A stretch of DNA of 47,910 nt from an uncultured Enterococcus sp. GTDB lineage: Bacteria; Bacillota; Bacilli; Lactobacillales; Enterococcaceae. The notes beneath the pieces were generated by a model. It had not been told where the DNA came from. It ran no database searches and saw only the letters and a program-made list of their open reading frames with translations. Position numbers and translations under genes: made by a program. The stretch covers positions 1-47,910 of the forward strand of contig NZ_CAJYIS010000024.1 in assembly GCF_913775425.1 (NCBI RefSeq), in the 5' to 3' direction. Numbering within the stretch: position 1 is the first letter of the stretch; every line of letters begins with the position of its first letter. Positions 9,820 to 19,347 of this stretch are shown piece after piece.

Positions 9820-12261
9820 TTGGAACACGATCAAAATATTCAGGAATTGACATTAGAAGAAGTAATGGGGGACCGCTTTGGTCGCTATTCAAAATATATT
9901 ATCCAAGAACGAGCATTACCTGATATTCGTGATGGATTAAAACCGGTACAACGTCGTATTTTATTTGCGATGAATCAAGATGGCAATACACATGAAAAAA
10001 GCTTTCGTAAATCTGCTAAATCTGTCGGAAATATCATGGGGAACTATCATCCACATGGTGACAGTAGTATTTATGAAGCGATGGTGCGGATGAGTCAAGA
10101 CTGGAAATTGCGTAATGTTTTGATTGAGATGCATGGAAACAATGGGAGTATGGATGGGGATCCACCAGCTGCGATGCGGTACACCGAAGCTCGTCTGTCT
10201 GAAGTTAGTGGGGAATTATTAAAAGATATCGAAAAAGAAACCGTTGATTTTGTATGGAATTTTGACGATACTGAAAAAGAACCAACTGTCTTGCCTGCCA
10301 AATTTCCGAATTTATTGGTCAATGGCTCGACTGGGATCTCAGCAGGATATGCTACGGAGATTCCAACACACAATTTAAGTGAGATTATTGATGGTACGAT
10401 TCATTTGATTGATCACAAAGAAGCGAGTGTTGAAGAATTGATGCAATTTATTCCAGGACCTGATTTTCCAACAGGGGGTATTTTGCAAGGTAGCGATGAA
10501 ATCAAAAAAGCATACGAAACCGGTCGCGGAAAAGCGATCGTACGCTCAAAAACTGAGATTCAAGAGATCAAAGGTGGGAAATCGCAAATCGTGATCTCTG
10601 AGATTCCTTATGAAGTCAATAAAGCGACTTTAGTGAAGAAAATGGATGAAATTAGAATCAATAAAAAAGTGGATGGCATTGCAGAAGTGCGCGACGAAAG
10701 TGATCGTACTGGATTACAGATCGTTGTCGAACTAAAAAAAGAAGCCAATGCTCAAGGGATTTTAAATTATTTATTTAAAAATACCGATCTACAGATCAAC
10801 TACAATTTCAATATGGTAGCCATCGACAATATGCGTCCGCAACAAGTAGGTCTCAAACGAATGTTGACTAGTTACATCGAACATCGTCAATCGGTGATCT
10901 TAAAACGTAGTCAATATGAATTACAAAAAGCGTTGGCTCGTCAGCATATTGTTGAAGGCTTGATCAAAGCGTTATCGATTTTAGATCAAGTCATCGAAAC
11001 GATTCGTCAAAGTAAAGACAAAAAAGATGCGAAAAATAATTTAGTGATGTTACATGCTTTTACAAGCGAGCAAGCTGAAGCTATCGTAACGTTACAATTA
11101 TATCGTCTAACCAATACCGATATCACGCAATTAAAAAAGGAAGCAGAAGAATTGGCGCTTACGATTGCGAAACTCGAAAAAATCATTCAACGTCCAGATG
11201 AATTATTTAAATTGATGAAGCAAGAATTACGTGAAGTCAAGAAAAAATACGGAACAAAACGTCTCACTACGATCGAAAAAGAAATCACTGAAATCACAAT
11301 CGACACACAAGTCTTAGTAGCTCAAGAAGATGTGATGGTGACGATCACGCATGAAGGCTATATCAAACGCAGTAGCTTACGCTCTTATAGTGCTTCAAAC
11401 GGTGAACCTACAGGTATGAAAGAAGGCGACTTTGTAGTATATCAACAACAAGCCAATACGTTGGACCATTTATTGTTGGTAACCAATAAAGGAAATGTCA
11501 TTTATCGTCCGGTACATGAGATTCCTGAATTGCGTTTTAAAGAAGTCGGGGAGCATATTTCACAGATGTTGACCAATCTTGGGATCGATGAAACGATTTT
11601 CAAAGTATTTGCTTACCAAAAGCTTTCTAAGGACGCTACATTTGTGTTCTTTACGAAACAAGGATACACGAAACAAACGCTGCAAACTGAATTTGAACCA
11701 TGGCGTACCTATAAAACGCGCTCGCAAGTAATGATGAAACTAAAAGATCCAGCTGACGAATTAGTCGCTGTTTTTGAGACCGTACCTGAGAAGACAGACG
11801 TTTATTTAACAACACATCAAGCATTTGCTTTACGTTATCCGATAGCAGAAATCCCAATCGTAGGGGCTAAAGCTGCTGGAGTCAAAGCGGTCAACTTAAA
11901 AGCTGAAGATTATGTAGTCGGTGTGTTATTGATTGATCCACTCGATCAAACGGCTATCACCTATATTACTCAACGTGGGGCGCTAAAACGAATGATTGCT
12001 CAAGAGATCCCAGTTACCGCCCGTGCTCAACGTGGCTTGATGATCTTTAGAGAATTGAAAAAACAAGCCCATCGTGTCATATCACTTTCTGAAGGGGAAG
12101 TTCAGTTGCAAATTGTCAATCAAAAAGGCGAACAACTGGAACTGTCGGTACTGCATTATCCGATTACTGATCGACAATCGAATGGCTCATTTGTACTAAA
12201 TGAAAAAGACGGTGGCTTAGTGACGCAAGTCTATGTACAAGAAACCGAAGAGCTGTTATAG
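9820..12261 (+). CDS. parC: DNA topoisomerase IV subunit A (ParC)
   Basis: Breakage-reunion subunit of topoisomerase IV, 813 residues. The start is TTG, with AGGAG eight bases upstream. Catalytic tyrosine Y121 lies in AAMRYTEARLS. The quinolone-resistance-determining region reads HPHGDSSIYEA (77-87). The serine and glutamate that are commonly mutated in resistant cocci (here S82 and E86) are both wild type. The C-terminal beta-pinwheel (about 500-800) has repeated blades such as GYIKRSS and GALKRM. It follows parE by 35 bases, as expected for a two-gene operon, and ends at a strong terminator. Confidence 0.95.
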   Translation: MEHDQNIQELTLEEVMGDRFGRYSKYIIQERALPDIRDGLKPVQRRILFAMNQDGNTHEKSFRKSAKSVGNIMGNYHPHGDSSIYEAMVRMSQDWKLRNVLIEMHGNNGSMDGDPPAAMRYTEARLSEVSGELLKDIEKETVDFVWNFDDTEKEPTVLPAKFPNLLVNGSTGISAGYATEIPTHNLSEIIDGTIHLIDHKEASVEELMQFIPGPDFPTGGILQGSDEIKKAYETGRGKAIVRSKTEIQEIKGGKSQIVISEIPYEVNKATLVKKMDEIRINKKVDGIAEVRDESDRTGLQIVVELKKEANAQGILNYLFKNTDLQINYNFNMVAIDNMRPQQVGLKRMLTSYIEHRQSVILKRSQYELQKALARQHIVEGLIKALSILDQVIETIRQSKDKKDAKNNLVMLHAFTSEQAEAIVTLQLYRLTNTDITQLKKEAEELALTIAKLEKIIQRPDELFKLMKQELREVKKKYGTKRLTTIEKEITEITIDTQVLVAQEDVMVTITHEGYIKRSSLRSYSASNGEPTGMKEGDFVVYQQQANTLDHLLLVTNKGNVIYRPVHEIPELRFKEVGEHISQMLTNLGIDETIFKVFAYQKLSKDATFVFFTKQGYTKQTLQTEFEPWRTYKTRSQVMMKLKDPADELVAVFETVPEKTDVYLTTHQAFALRYPIAEIPIVGAKAAGVKAVNLKAEDYVVGVLLIDPLDQTAITYITQRGALKRMIAQEIPVTARAQRGLMIFRELKKQAHRVISLSEGEVQLQIVNQKGEQLELSVLHYPITDRQSNGSFVLNEKDGGLVTQVYVQETEELL

Positions 12262-12267
12262 TTTTTT

Positions 12268-12320
12268 AAAACACATCTCCAATCTGTATCAATACAGATT
12301 GGAGATGTGTTTTACTTTTT
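12268..12320 (+). terminator. Strong terminator after parC
   Basis: The arms at 12268-12289 and 12292-12313 are perfectly complementary over 22 bases with a minimal loop, followed by T-rich sequence. Confidence 0.85.
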
Positions 12321-12427
12321 CTTAAAATATAAGGATTTAATTCACAAAATAAACCTTTATATTTATTGCGTTTACGAACGTTTTTGTCACATACTTGATT
12401 TTATAGGATTTTAAAGACTGAAAACAC

Positions 12428-12455
12428 TTGCATAAAGATTGTGATGTGTTATACT
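12428..12455 (+). promoter_or_regulatory. Promoter of pflB-pflA
   Basis: TTGCAT, 16 bases, TATACT with TGT directly before the -10 (extended -10). It is one of the best promoters in the window and suits a highly expressed fermentative enzyme. The leader to the ATG is about 40 bases and holds a small hairpin, GTTGC/GCAAC at 12470-12483. The gap 12321-12427 also contains an imperfect inverted repeat (12324-12334 with 12354-12364) and CGTTTACGAACG at 12369. I cannot assign a regulator to either. Confidence 0.75.
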
Positions 12456-12502
12456 ATCTTTGTAAAGTTGTTGCAGTAGCAACGCAAAAGGAGGAACCGT
12501 AG

Positions 12503-14779
12503 ATGACAATGGAAATGACCAATACAGAAACAACAAAAGCATGGGACGGATTTAAAGGTGGAGAATGGCAAGTTGAGGTCAACACACGTGACTTTATCCA
12601 AAAAAACTACACGGAATATCGTGGCGACGATCAATTTTTAGAACCAATCGCGCCAAGTACTGAAAAATTATGGAACAAATTACAAGAACTATTTGAAGTA
12701 CAACATCAAAAAAATGGCGTGTACGATATGGACAATAACATTCCATCTACGCTAACTTCTCATGGTCCAGGCTACTTAATCAAAGAAGAAGAAAAAATCG
12801 TTGGTTTGCAAACAGATCTACCATTAAAACAAGCTTTCCAACCATTCGGTGGAATCAAAATGGCCAACAATGCCTTAACCGCTAATGGGTACGAAGTTGA
12901 TCCTGAAATGACGAAAATCTTTACAGATTGGCGCAAAACGCATAACCAAGGAGTATTTGATGCCTACACTCCAGAAATGCGTTTAGCACGTAAAAATAAA
13001 ATCATTACAGGTCTTCCTGATGCGTATGGTCGTGGTCGTATTATTGGGGACTATCGTCGTGTGGCTTTATACGGAATCGACTTCTTAATGGAACAAAAGA
13101 AAAAAGATCATGAAAATTGCGGTAATAAAGTAATGACCGATGATGTGATTCGTTTACGTGAAGAAATTTCAGAACAATACCGCGCATTAAATGACTTAAA
13201 AACAATGGCAGCATCTTATGGTTTTGACATTTCACGCCCAGCTGAAAATGCACAAGAAGCGATCCAATGGCTATACTTTGGTTATCTAGGTGCAATCAAA
13301 TCACAAAATGGTGCAGCGATGTCAATCGGACGTATCTCAGCATTCTTAGATATTTATATTCAACGTGATTTAGATCGTGGGTTGATCACAGAATTTGAAG
13401 CACAAGAAATGATCGATCACTTGATCATGAAACTACGTATGGTGAAATTTGCCCGTACACCAGATTACAATCAATTGTTCTCAGGATATCCAATTTGGGC
13501 AACGTTATGTGTTGCAGGTATGGGAATCGATGGCCGTTCATTGGTCACTAAAAATGACTTCCGTATCTTACACACATTGATCAACATGGGACCATCACCA
13601 GAACCAAACTTAACTGTATTGTACTCTTCACACTTACCTGAAGGTTTCCGTACATTTGCAGCACGTATTGCTAAAGAAAGTTCATCGATCCAATTTGAAA
13701 ACGATGATTTATTACGTGAAAAATGGGGTTCAGATGATTGCGCGATCGCATGTTGCGTATCGGCAACAGTTGTTGGAAAAGACATGCAATTCTTTGGTGC
13801 TCGTGCGAACTTAGCGAAAGCCGTATTGTATGCGATCAACGGTTGTGTTGATGAAAAAACGAAAATGCAAGTAGGACCAAAATATCGTCCATTAACTGGT
13901 GAAAATATTGACTTTGACGAATTTATGGAAAGCTTCAAACAAACATTAGATTGGTTAGCAGAATTGTATGTGAATACATTAAATGTGATCCATTACATGC
14001 ATGATAAGTATGCTTATGAAGCAGCGCAATTAGCATTGATGGACTCAGATTTAAAACGTACATTCGCTACAGGAATCGCAGGTATCTCTCATGCGACCGA
14101 TAGTATTATGGCCATCAAACACGGAAATGTAAAAGTCATCCGTGATGAAGAAGGATTAGCAGTAGACTATATTCCACAAAATGAATTCCCAACATACGGA
14201 AATGACAATGCAGAAGCCGATCAAATGGCAAACTGGATCTTGGATTACTTCATGACTCAGATCAAACGTCAACATACGTATCGTCATTCAACACCAACGA
14301 CTTCTTTACTTACAATCACATCAAACGTGGTCTATGGTAAAGCCACTGGGAATACACCAGATGGACGTCGTGCGGGTCAACCATTAGCACCTGGTGCAAA
14401 CCCAAGTTATCAAGATGGTAAATTCTTAGGTGAAAAACATGGGTTGTTGGCTTCATTGAACTCTACAGCACGTTTAGAATATTCACATGCTCTAGATGGT
14501 ATTTCAAATACACAAACAATCAACCCTAATGGATTAGGTAAAGATGATATGACACGTATCAACAACTTACGCAATGTTTTAGACGGCTACTTTGATAAAG
14601 GTGGTTACCATATCAACGTGAACGTCTTTACAAATGAATTATTGTTAGATGCGCAAGCACATCCTGAAAAATATCCAAACTTAACGATTCGTGTTTCTGG
14701 TTATGCCGTGAAATTCCGCGATCTAACACCAGAACAACAAGCAGACGTAATCGCACGTACCTCTCACGACCGTCTATAA
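12503..14779 (+). CDS. pflB: Formate C-acetyltransferase (pyruvate formate-lyase)
   Basis: Glycyl-radical enzyme converting pyruvate and CoA into acetyl-CoA and formate under anoxic conditions, the core of mixed-acid fermentation. It has 758 residues. The catalytic cysteine pair is C417-C418 in [11 protein letters not shown], and the radical glycine is G733 in RVSGYAV near the C-terminus. AAAGGAGG stands just before the ATG. The activating enzyme gene pflA begins 36 bases downstream, so both subunits of the oxygen-sensitive system are made together. Codon use is that of a highly expressed gene by eye. Confidence 0.97.
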   Translation: MTMEMTNTETTKAWDGFKGGEWQVEVNTRDFIQKNYTEYRGDDQFLEPIAPSTEKLWNKLQELFEVQHQKNGVYDMDNNIPSTLTSHGPGYLIKEEEKIVGLQTDLPLKQAFQPFGGIKMANNALTANGYEVDPEMTKIFTDWRKTHNQGVFDAYTPEMRLARKNKIITGLPDAYGRGRIIGDYRRVALYGIDFLMEQKKKDHENCGNKVMTDDVIRLREEISEQYRALNDLKTMAASYGFDISRPAENAQEAIQWLYFGYLGAIKSQNGAAMSIGRISAFLDIYIQRDLDRGLITEFEAQEMIDHLIMKLRMVKFARTPDYNQLFSGYPIWATLCVAGMGIDGRSLVTKNDFRILHTLINMGPSPEPNLTVLYSSHLPEGFRTFAARIAKESSSIQFENDDLLREKWGSDDCAIACCVSATVVGKDMQFFGARANLAKAVLYAINGCVDEKTKMQVGPKYRPLTGENIDFDEFMESFKQTLDWLAELYVNTLNVIHYMHDKYAYEAAQLALMDSDLKRTFATGIAGISHATDSIMAIKHGNVKVIRDEEGLAVDYIPQNEFPTYGNDNAEADQMANWILDYFMTQIKRQHTYRHSTPTTSLLTITSNVVYGKATGNTPDGRRAGQPLAPGANPSYQDGKFLGEKHGLLASLNSTARLEYSHALDGISNTQTINPNGLGKDDMTRINNLRNVLDGYFDKGGYHINVNVFTNELLLDAQAHPEKYPNLTIRVSGYAVKFRDLTPEQQADVIARTSHDRL

Positions 14780-14815
14780 TCATTACGCGACTAGCAAAAG
14801 AAAAGAGGAATTGCA

Positions 14816-15583
14816 ATGGATCAGGCAATCAAGGGAAGTATACATTCAACAGAAAATTTTGGTACCGTTGACGGCCCAGGAGTTCGGTTTGTCATCTTCA
14901 CACAAGGTTGCCGGATGCGTTGTCAATTTTGTCATAATCCGGATACTTGGAAGATCGGTGCGAAAACGGCAACAGAATACACCGCAGATGAGTTATTAGC
15001 AGAAGCATTGAAGTATCAAGCCTACTGGGGCGAAGATGGTGGGATCACGGTTAGTGGTGGTGAACCGCTATTACAAGTCGACTTTTTGATCGAATTGTTT
15101 AAAAAAGCCAAAGCAAAAGGAATCCATACGACATTAGATACGTGTGGCAAACCATTTACTAGAGAAGAGCCTTTCTTTAGTAAATTCAATGAACTGATGC
15201 AGTATACCGATTTGATTTTATTTGATATCAAACAAATCGATAACGAAGCCCATAAACAATTAACGACACAATCAAATGAAAATATCTTAGATATGGCTCG
15301 TTATTTATCTGAAATCAACCAGCCTGTTTGGATCCGCCACGTATTGGTACCATTTCGCAGTGACTACGATGAGTTTTTGATTCGATTAAATGACTTTATT
15401 CAAGGTCTAAGTAATGTCGATAAAGTCGAAGTCTTGCCTTATCATACGATGGGAAAATTCAAATGGGATGAGTTAGGCTTAAAATATCCGTTAGAAGGCA
15501 TTGAGCCACCGACAAACGACCGCGTTGAAAATGCGAAAGAACTGTTACATGTTGCGGATTATACGGGGTATCAAACAAGATAA
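14816..15583 (+). CDS. pflA: Pyruvate formate-lyase-activating enzyme
   Basis: Radical-SAM enzyme that makes the glycyl radical on PflB. The 255-residue protein carries the CX3CX2C motif at C32, C36 and C39 (GCRMRCQFCH), which holds the 4Fe-4S cluster. The preceding FGTVDGPGVRFVIFTQ is typical of PFL activases. Also present is the SAM-binding GGEPL segment. AGAGGA lies nine bases before the ATG. It is the second gene of the pflB transcript and is followed by a clear terminator. Confidence 0.96.
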   Translation: MDQAIKGSIHSTENFGTVDGPGVRFVIFTQGCRMRCQFCHNPDTWKIGAKTATEYTADELLAEALKYQAYWGEDGGITVSGGEPLLQVDFLIELFKKAKAKGIHTTLDTCGKPFTREEPFFSKFNELMQYTDLILFDIKQIDNEAHKQLTTQSNENILDMARYLSEINQPVWIRHVLVPFRSDYDEFLIRLNDFIQGLSNVDKVEVLPYHTMGKFKWDELGLKYPLEGIEPPTNDRVENAKELLHVADYTGYQTR

Positions 15584-15589
15584 AGTAAA

Positions 15590-15629
15590 AGAGATAAGAA
15601 ATTTGTTATTTTCTTATCTCTTTTTTTTT
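15590..15629 (+). terminator. Terminator after pflA
   Basis: AGAGATAAGAAA pairs with TTTCTTATCTCT across a short loop, followed by a run of T. The extended -10 of the next gene directly abuts it. Confidence 0.85.
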
Positions 15630-15637
15630 GCTATGAT
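15629..15637 (+). promoter_or_regulatory. Candidate extended -10 promoter of ppaC
   Basis: TGCTATGAT (TGn plus TATGAT) lies 34 bases before the start. No convincing -35 is present because the pflA terminator fills that position. Confidence 0.4.
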
Positions 15638-15670
15638 AGAAGCGGAAACTCAACTAAAGGAGCGAATCAC

Positions 15671-16597
15671 ATGTCAACTATTTTAGTCTTCGGACATCAA
15701 AATCCAGATACCGATGCAATTGGAGCTGCGATTGCATTTTCACATTTACAAAATGAGTTAGGTCAACAAACGGAAGCCGTAGCGCTAGGAACACCAAATG
15801 AAGAAACTCAATTTGCGTTAGATGCTTTTGGCCTAAGCGCACCACGCGTGATTGAAACAGCGGCTAATGAAACCGAACAAGTCATGTTAGTCGATCATAA
15901 CGAATTCCAACAAAGTGTTGCCGATATCAAAGACGTAACGGTCCTAGCTGTAGTCGATCATCACCGTATCGCTAATTTTGAAACAGCAAACCCTTTGTAT
16001 TACCGTGCTGAGCCTGTAGGTTGTACGAGTACGATTATTTTGAAATTGTTTAAAGAAAATCAAGTAACGATTCCAAAAGCGATTGCTGGGATCATGTTAT
16101 CGGCAATTATTTCAGATACCTTATTATTAAAGTCACCAACTTGTACGAAAGAAGATATCGCTGCCGCAAAAGAATTGGCACAAATCGCTGAAGTGGACCT
16201 AGAGGCATATGGTTTAGATTTATTAAAAGCAGGAACGAACCTAGCAGACAAAACAGTATCTGTATTATTAGATCTAGATGCAAAAAGCTTCCCAATGAGT
16301 GATAAAACAGTTCGTGTTGCGCAAGTGAATACAGTAGCGATTCCTGAATTATTTGAACGTCAAGTAGAACTTGAAAAAGAAATGGCTGTATTAAATGAAG
16401 AAAAAGGGTATGATCTTTTTGTTTTAGTCGTTACCGATATTTTAGAAAACAATTCTGAAATTTTAGTGGTTGGCGATCAAACAGCGCCAGTAGAAGAAGC
16501 CTTTGCGGTGAAATTGACGAATAATCGTGCATTTTTACCAGGGGTTGTTTCTCGTAAAAAACAAGTTGTACCTCAATTAACAGCAGCATTTCAATAA
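15671..16597 (+). CDS. ppaC: Manganese-dependent inorganic pyrophosphatase (family II)
   Basis: Hydrolyses pyrophosphate to phosphate in the cytoplasm, pulling biosynthetic reactions forward. It has 308 residues with the DHH-family motifs: GHQNPDTD (H9, D13, D15), DHN at 75-77 and DHH at 96-98. The C-terminal substrate-binding SRKKQ motif lies close to the end. AAAGGAG precedes the ATG. This is the family II enzyme, distinct from the unrelated family I PpA. The gene is flanked by terminators on both sides. Confidence 0.96.
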   Translation: MSTILVFGHQNPDTDAIGAAIAFSHLQNELGQQTEAVALGTPNEETQFALDAFGLSAPRVIETAANETEQVMLVDHNEFQQSVADIKDVTVLAVVDHHRIANFETANPLYYRAEPVGCTSTIILKLFKENQVTIPKAIAGIMLSAIISDTLLLKSPTCTKEDIAAAKELAQIAEVDLEAYGLDLLKAGTNLADKTVSVLLDLDAKSFPMSDKTVRVAQVNTVAIPELFERQVELEKEMAVLNEEKGYDLFVLVVTDILENNSEILVVGDQTAPVEEAFAVKLTNNRAFLPGVVSRKKQVVPQLTAAFQ

Positions 16598-16600
16598 GAT

Positions 16601-16640
16601 AAAAAGACGTTTTTAGAGTAATCTAAAAACGTCTTTTTTT
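16601..16640 (+). terminator. Terminator after ppaC
   Basis: AAAAGACGTTTTTAGA pairs with TCTAAAAACGTCTTTT and ends in a seven-T run. The ribosome site of the next gene (GGAGGG) begins at 16641, the very next base. Confidence 0.85.
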
Positions 16641-16652
16641 GGAGGGAAAGAA

Positions 16653-17468
16653 ATGAAATTAGGTTATGCGAATCTGACGACAAATGAACAACAAATCGTT
16701 ACCGATCCATTTTACAAACAACTGGTGACGTATCTGCTAGAGCAAGAAACACCTCCGACATTAAGGCAGTTAAAAGAAGCCTTTCCTGCAAGTAAACTCG
16801 AAAAAAAATTAGAGCGATGTATCCGTGCGCAGTTGATCATTCGTGAAAATCGTCGTTATTTTACAACAATCACGTATGATGCGGTACAAAGTAATCAAAC
16901 GACTGTAGACGACTGGGTCGCAAAACTTATGGCAAAACCAATCGAACCTGCTCAACTCTATGCCTTAGCAAAAGATTTTCAGCAACAAAAATGGATAGGA
17001 TTTTTACCTGAAACACTTGATTTTTGTTATCCAGCCACACTTGAAACGAGTCAATTAGGCATTGATGCATATAGCACACAACAAATGGCCAATACACTTC
17101 CGCATTATTTTCAAGCTATCGGCCAACAAGAGGCGCGTTTTTATCCAGAACTTACACAAACAATCGGTGATGTTGATCCGGAGTATTTTTTAGATCAAGT
17201 TCAAGTGATTTTAGAAAAAGTTGCACGACAACGTAAGATTCGGCCATCTATTTTTTTGACAGCATTGCACGAAACGAATCTGCTTACGCCTGAAGTGCCG
17301 TATGAGGTCAAAGCTTATCAAACTGATCACACTTATGTACAACTAGAAAGTACGTATCACGCGTTACCTCCGATTGTGAAAGGACAAATCATAGCGAGTA
17401 TTCTGAAAAAGACGCAGATGGATCCATTTATTGTAATCGATATAAAACCAGAACAGCAAAAGCGATAG
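16653..17468 (+). CDS. DUF1803-like protein of unknown function
   Basis: A soluble 271-residue protein with no signal peptide or membrane helix. The first 70 residues (FYKQLVTYLLEQ, LRQLKEAFP, LIIRENRRYFT) resemble the DUF1803 proteins that lie next to ppaC in streptococci and enterococci, and may form a winged-helix-like fold. No catalytic motif is visible. GGAGGG lies five to six bases before the ATG and is directly joined to the ppaC terminator. There is no room for a separate promoter, so the gene seems to depend on read-through from ppaC. The family call is from memory of sequence style and gene order. Confidence 0.6.
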   Translation: MKLGYANLTTNEQQIVTDPFYKQLVTYLLEQETPPTLRQLKEAFPASKLEKKLERCIRAQLIIRENRRYFTTITYDAVQSNQTTVDDWVAKLMAKPIEPAQLYALAKDFQQQKWIGFLPETLDFCYPATLETSQLGIDAYSTQQMANTLPHYFQAIGQQEARFYPELTQTIGDVDPEYFLDQVQVILEKVARQRKIRPSIFLTALHETNLLTPEVPYEVKAYQTDHTYVQLESTYHALPPIVKGQIIASILKKTQMDPFIVIDIKPEQQKR

Positions 17469-17486
17469 CGAGTAGGGAGGGTTTTA

Positions 17487-17495
17487 TGTTAAGAT
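17487..17495 (+). promoter_or_regulatory. Candidate extended -10 for the unrecognised 17524 gene
   Basis: TGTTAAGAT fits an extended -10 element about 30 bases before the gene. No good -35 is visible. Confidence 0.35.
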
Positions 17496-17523
17496 AGCTC
17501 CATAGAGTATATTTGAGAAAGAA

Positions 17524-18342
17524 GTGAAGGCAATGGTAGATGTTTCAAATATTGAACGTAAATACACGCGTTTTCCCGCGTTTTCTGATTCCGATGGAGT
17601 GAAGTTGCAACGCAATGCGACAAGAAAACCGTTTACTTCAACTGAGCCCTGGATTTTAACTGAAAGTCAAACAACAAATACGACACCGTCTACGACATCA
17701 GCGGAAGTTGATTTTACAGAAAGTGAAACATTGCGTGCAAGAAGACGTACGACGTATATCCCTAAATCGGTCGCTAAACGCTATGGCCATAGTTTGGCGC
17801 AACAAGATGAATTGAAAAAGCACCGTGAACAATTACCAGATTACGGAAAAAAACCAGTAAGAGAAGAAACGAAAACAGGTAAAGTAAAATTGTTTGGAAA
17901 CTATACGCGTGCGCCGCGTGTGTCGTCTCAACCAGTGAGCACAGTCGAAACAGCTGGATCCTCTGAAACGAAAGGCATGCAAGAACCAAGTGCTACTTTA
18001 GAACAACAGCCACATACTCCTTTTGTTCCGACATTTACACCCAAATCATTGATTCCTGATCAACCAAAGGAAGAGCTAGAAACGAAGGCCTTGCTTGCAG
18101 GCTTTCAAAAAACAGATGAGCATTATTTATTGTTTGAAGAGTCAAATGATTATGTGGAGAAAAAGCCCGAAGAACCTAGTGTGAGGCGTTTCAACAAACA
18201 AGAACCTGTTGCGATGACTAGAGGACAATACAAAGCGGCATTTAAAACGAAAGAAAAGAAAAAAGGCGTCTTGAATCGTGATTTATCTAACTTGATCAAT
18301 CAAGGACAAACAGAACAAAATTCTGATCAGCATTTTGAATAG
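17524..18342 (+). CDS. Unrecognised charged, probably disordered protein
   Basis: The product has up to 272 residues and I do not recognise it. The start is uncertain: GTG at 17524 has GAGAAAG upstream, while ATG at 17533 has AAGG only two bases before it. It has no membrane segment. Two lysine/arginine-rich islands stand out, RRRTTYIPKSVAKRYGHSLA around residue 70 and a C-terminal MTRGQYKAAFKTKEKKKG near 240. They are separated by Ser/Thr/Pro/Glu-rich, low-complexity sequence. Conserved-looking basic motifs joined by disordered linkers suggest an adaptor or scaffold that binds nucleic acid, membrane or a protein partner, but that is inference. It ends at a terminator shared with the opposite strand. 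Confidence 0.65.
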   Translation: MKAMVDVSNIERKYTRFPAFSDSDGVKLQRNATRKPFTSTEPWILTESQTTNTTPSTTSAEVDFTESETLRARRRTTYIPKSVAKRYGHSLAQQDELKKHREQLPDYGKKPVREETKTGKVKLFGNYTRAPRVSSQPVSTVETAGSSETKGMQEPSATLEQQPHTPFVPTFTPKSLIPDQPKEELETKALLAGFQKTDEHYLLFEESNDYVEKKPEEPSVRRFNKQEPVAMTRGQYKAAFKTKEKKKGVLNRDLSNLINQGQTEQNSDQHFE

Positions 18343-18349
18343 TGTACAA

Positions 18350-18388
18350 AAACAAACACCGGCTAAGAAATTTAGCCGGTGTTTGTTT
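18350..18388. terminator. Two-way terminator between convergent genes
   Basis: AAACAAACACCGGCTAA pairs with TTAGCCGGTGTTTGTTT across a short loop. T runs follow on both strands (TTTTT after 18390 on plus; GTTTTTG on minus). The minus-strand gene ends inside the stem. Confidence 0.85.
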
Positions 18389-19022
18389 AGTTTTTCGTTA
18401 ACATATGCACGTGCATCGCTGGAATGGAAATTTTTTCACCTAGAGTGGAATTATACGATACCATACCTAAAAACGTCCCATAAACAGTCACATTGTCTTC
18501 TTCAGCAACTGGAGTCGATACTTCGGATTTTTTAATCTCTAATAAGATCATTTTGTCATAATCGCCGTCAACTGCTAAACGATATTGGACTTTTTCGTCA
18601 TCTTCAATGGTTTGGATCACTTCACCTGTTAATGTGATTTTTTGCCCTTCATATTTTTTCGGTGTTTGCGTTAACTCTTCGTAGTTTGTTTTTGCATCAT
18701 ACGTGCTCTTATCTTCTTTTTGTGCATCTTCTTGTTCGGTCGCTAATTCAAGATCGTCTAGCCGAACGGTTTCTTTTAATTTAGCTTTATTTTTCACTTG
18801 GTCTTCTTTAGACTGTTTTAATTCTTGTGAAGATGTCGATGTAGTAGAAGGCGAAGCAGTTTCGTCGCTTGATTTAGTTGATGAAGTCATCCCGATGATC
18901 AATAAAATAATTCCGATCACGGCAATCGCGCCCGTTATAAGTTTTACGCTAGTTCCTTTTTTTTGTAAAAGTAGAAAGCCGATAATGCCAATGATGATTA
19001 AAATGATTCCACTAATTGTCAT
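18387..19022 (-). CDS. Membrane-anchored protein with C-terminal OB-fold-like domain
   Basis: A 211-residue protein of unknown function. Two hydrophobic helices lie at about 3-20 and 28-45, separated by a short basic loop. A Ser/Thr/Lys/Glu-rich linker covers about 46-105. A C-terminal globular part (about 110-210) contains YEGQKITLTGEVIQ and a DNVTVYGTFLG beta pattern resembling OB-fold tRNA_anti-like domains found in bacterial surface proteins. The topology would put both ends on the same side of the membrane. GAGGAG precedes the ATG. It lies downstream of tRNA-Leu on the same strand with a terminator between them. Confidence 0.7.
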   Translation of the reverse strand: MTISGIILIIIGIIGFLLLQKKGTSVKLITGAIAVIGIILLIIGMTSSTKSSDETASPSTTSTSSQELKQSKEDQVKNKAKLKETVRLDDLELATEQEDAQKEDKSTYDAKTNYEELTQTPKKYEGQKITLTGEVIQTIEDDEKVQYRLAVDGDYDKMILLEIKKSEVSTPVAEEDNVTVYGTFLGMVSYNSTLGEKISIPAMHVHMLTKN

Positions 19023-19140
19023 AAAATCTCCTCATTTCGTTTCGATTTTGTCTCTTTTTCATTACCTCAACATCATTATTTTAGCAAAGATTCCGCCAAA
19101 TTTCCTTAAAAAAGTGAAAAAAAGCACAAAAAACTTGAAT

Positions 19141-19167
19141 AAAAAAACCAGCCACAAGTGACTGGTT
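19141..19167 (-). terminator. Terminator of the tRNA-Leu transcript
   Basis: Read on the minus strand, AACCAGTCAC pairs imperfectly with GTGGCTGGTT, followed by seven T. It starts three bases after the tRNA. Confidence 0.8.
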
Positions 19168-19169
19168 GA

Positions 19170-19251
19170 TGCGGACGATGGGACTCGAACCCACACGACC
19201 GAAGCCATACGCCCCTCAAGCGTACGCGTCTGCCAATTCCGCCACATCCGC
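19170..19251 (-). tRNA. tRNA-Leu, anticodon GAG
   Basis: The minus strand folds as a class II tRNA. The acceptor arms are GCGGATG and CGTCCGC with discriminator A. The anticodon stem TACGC/GCGTA carries the loop TTGAGGG, giving anticodon GAG (codons CUC/CUU). A long variable arm and a GGTTCGAGTCC T-arm follow. The sequence after the discriminator base is TCAACC, so the 3' CCA is not encoded and must be added by the CCA-adding enzyme. Confidence 0.95.
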
Positions 19252-19269
19252 AAATAGGGTACAAGAAAA

Positions 19270-19298
19270 ATTTTAGCGATTTGACTTTTAAATGTCAA
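19270..19298 (-). promoter_or_regulatory. Promoter of tRNA-Leu
   Basis: On the minus strand, TTGACA, 17 bases, TAAAAT lies about 20 bases before the tRNA. The -35 is a perfect consensus. Confidence 0.8.
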
Positions 19299-19347
19299 TC
19301 TTTTTTTGGTTAAACTAGTGAAAAATAGGCAGAAGCTAAAAAGTTTG

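Noticed and set aside
12438-12458. Rex-like TTGTGA at the pflB promoter
   Set aside because: Only one half-site fits; the second half of the TTGTGAAATATTTCACAA-type palindrome is missing.
19062-19298. Minus-strand reading frame over the tRNA
   Set aside because: Its protein is just translated tRNA-Leu sequence and has no ribosome site.
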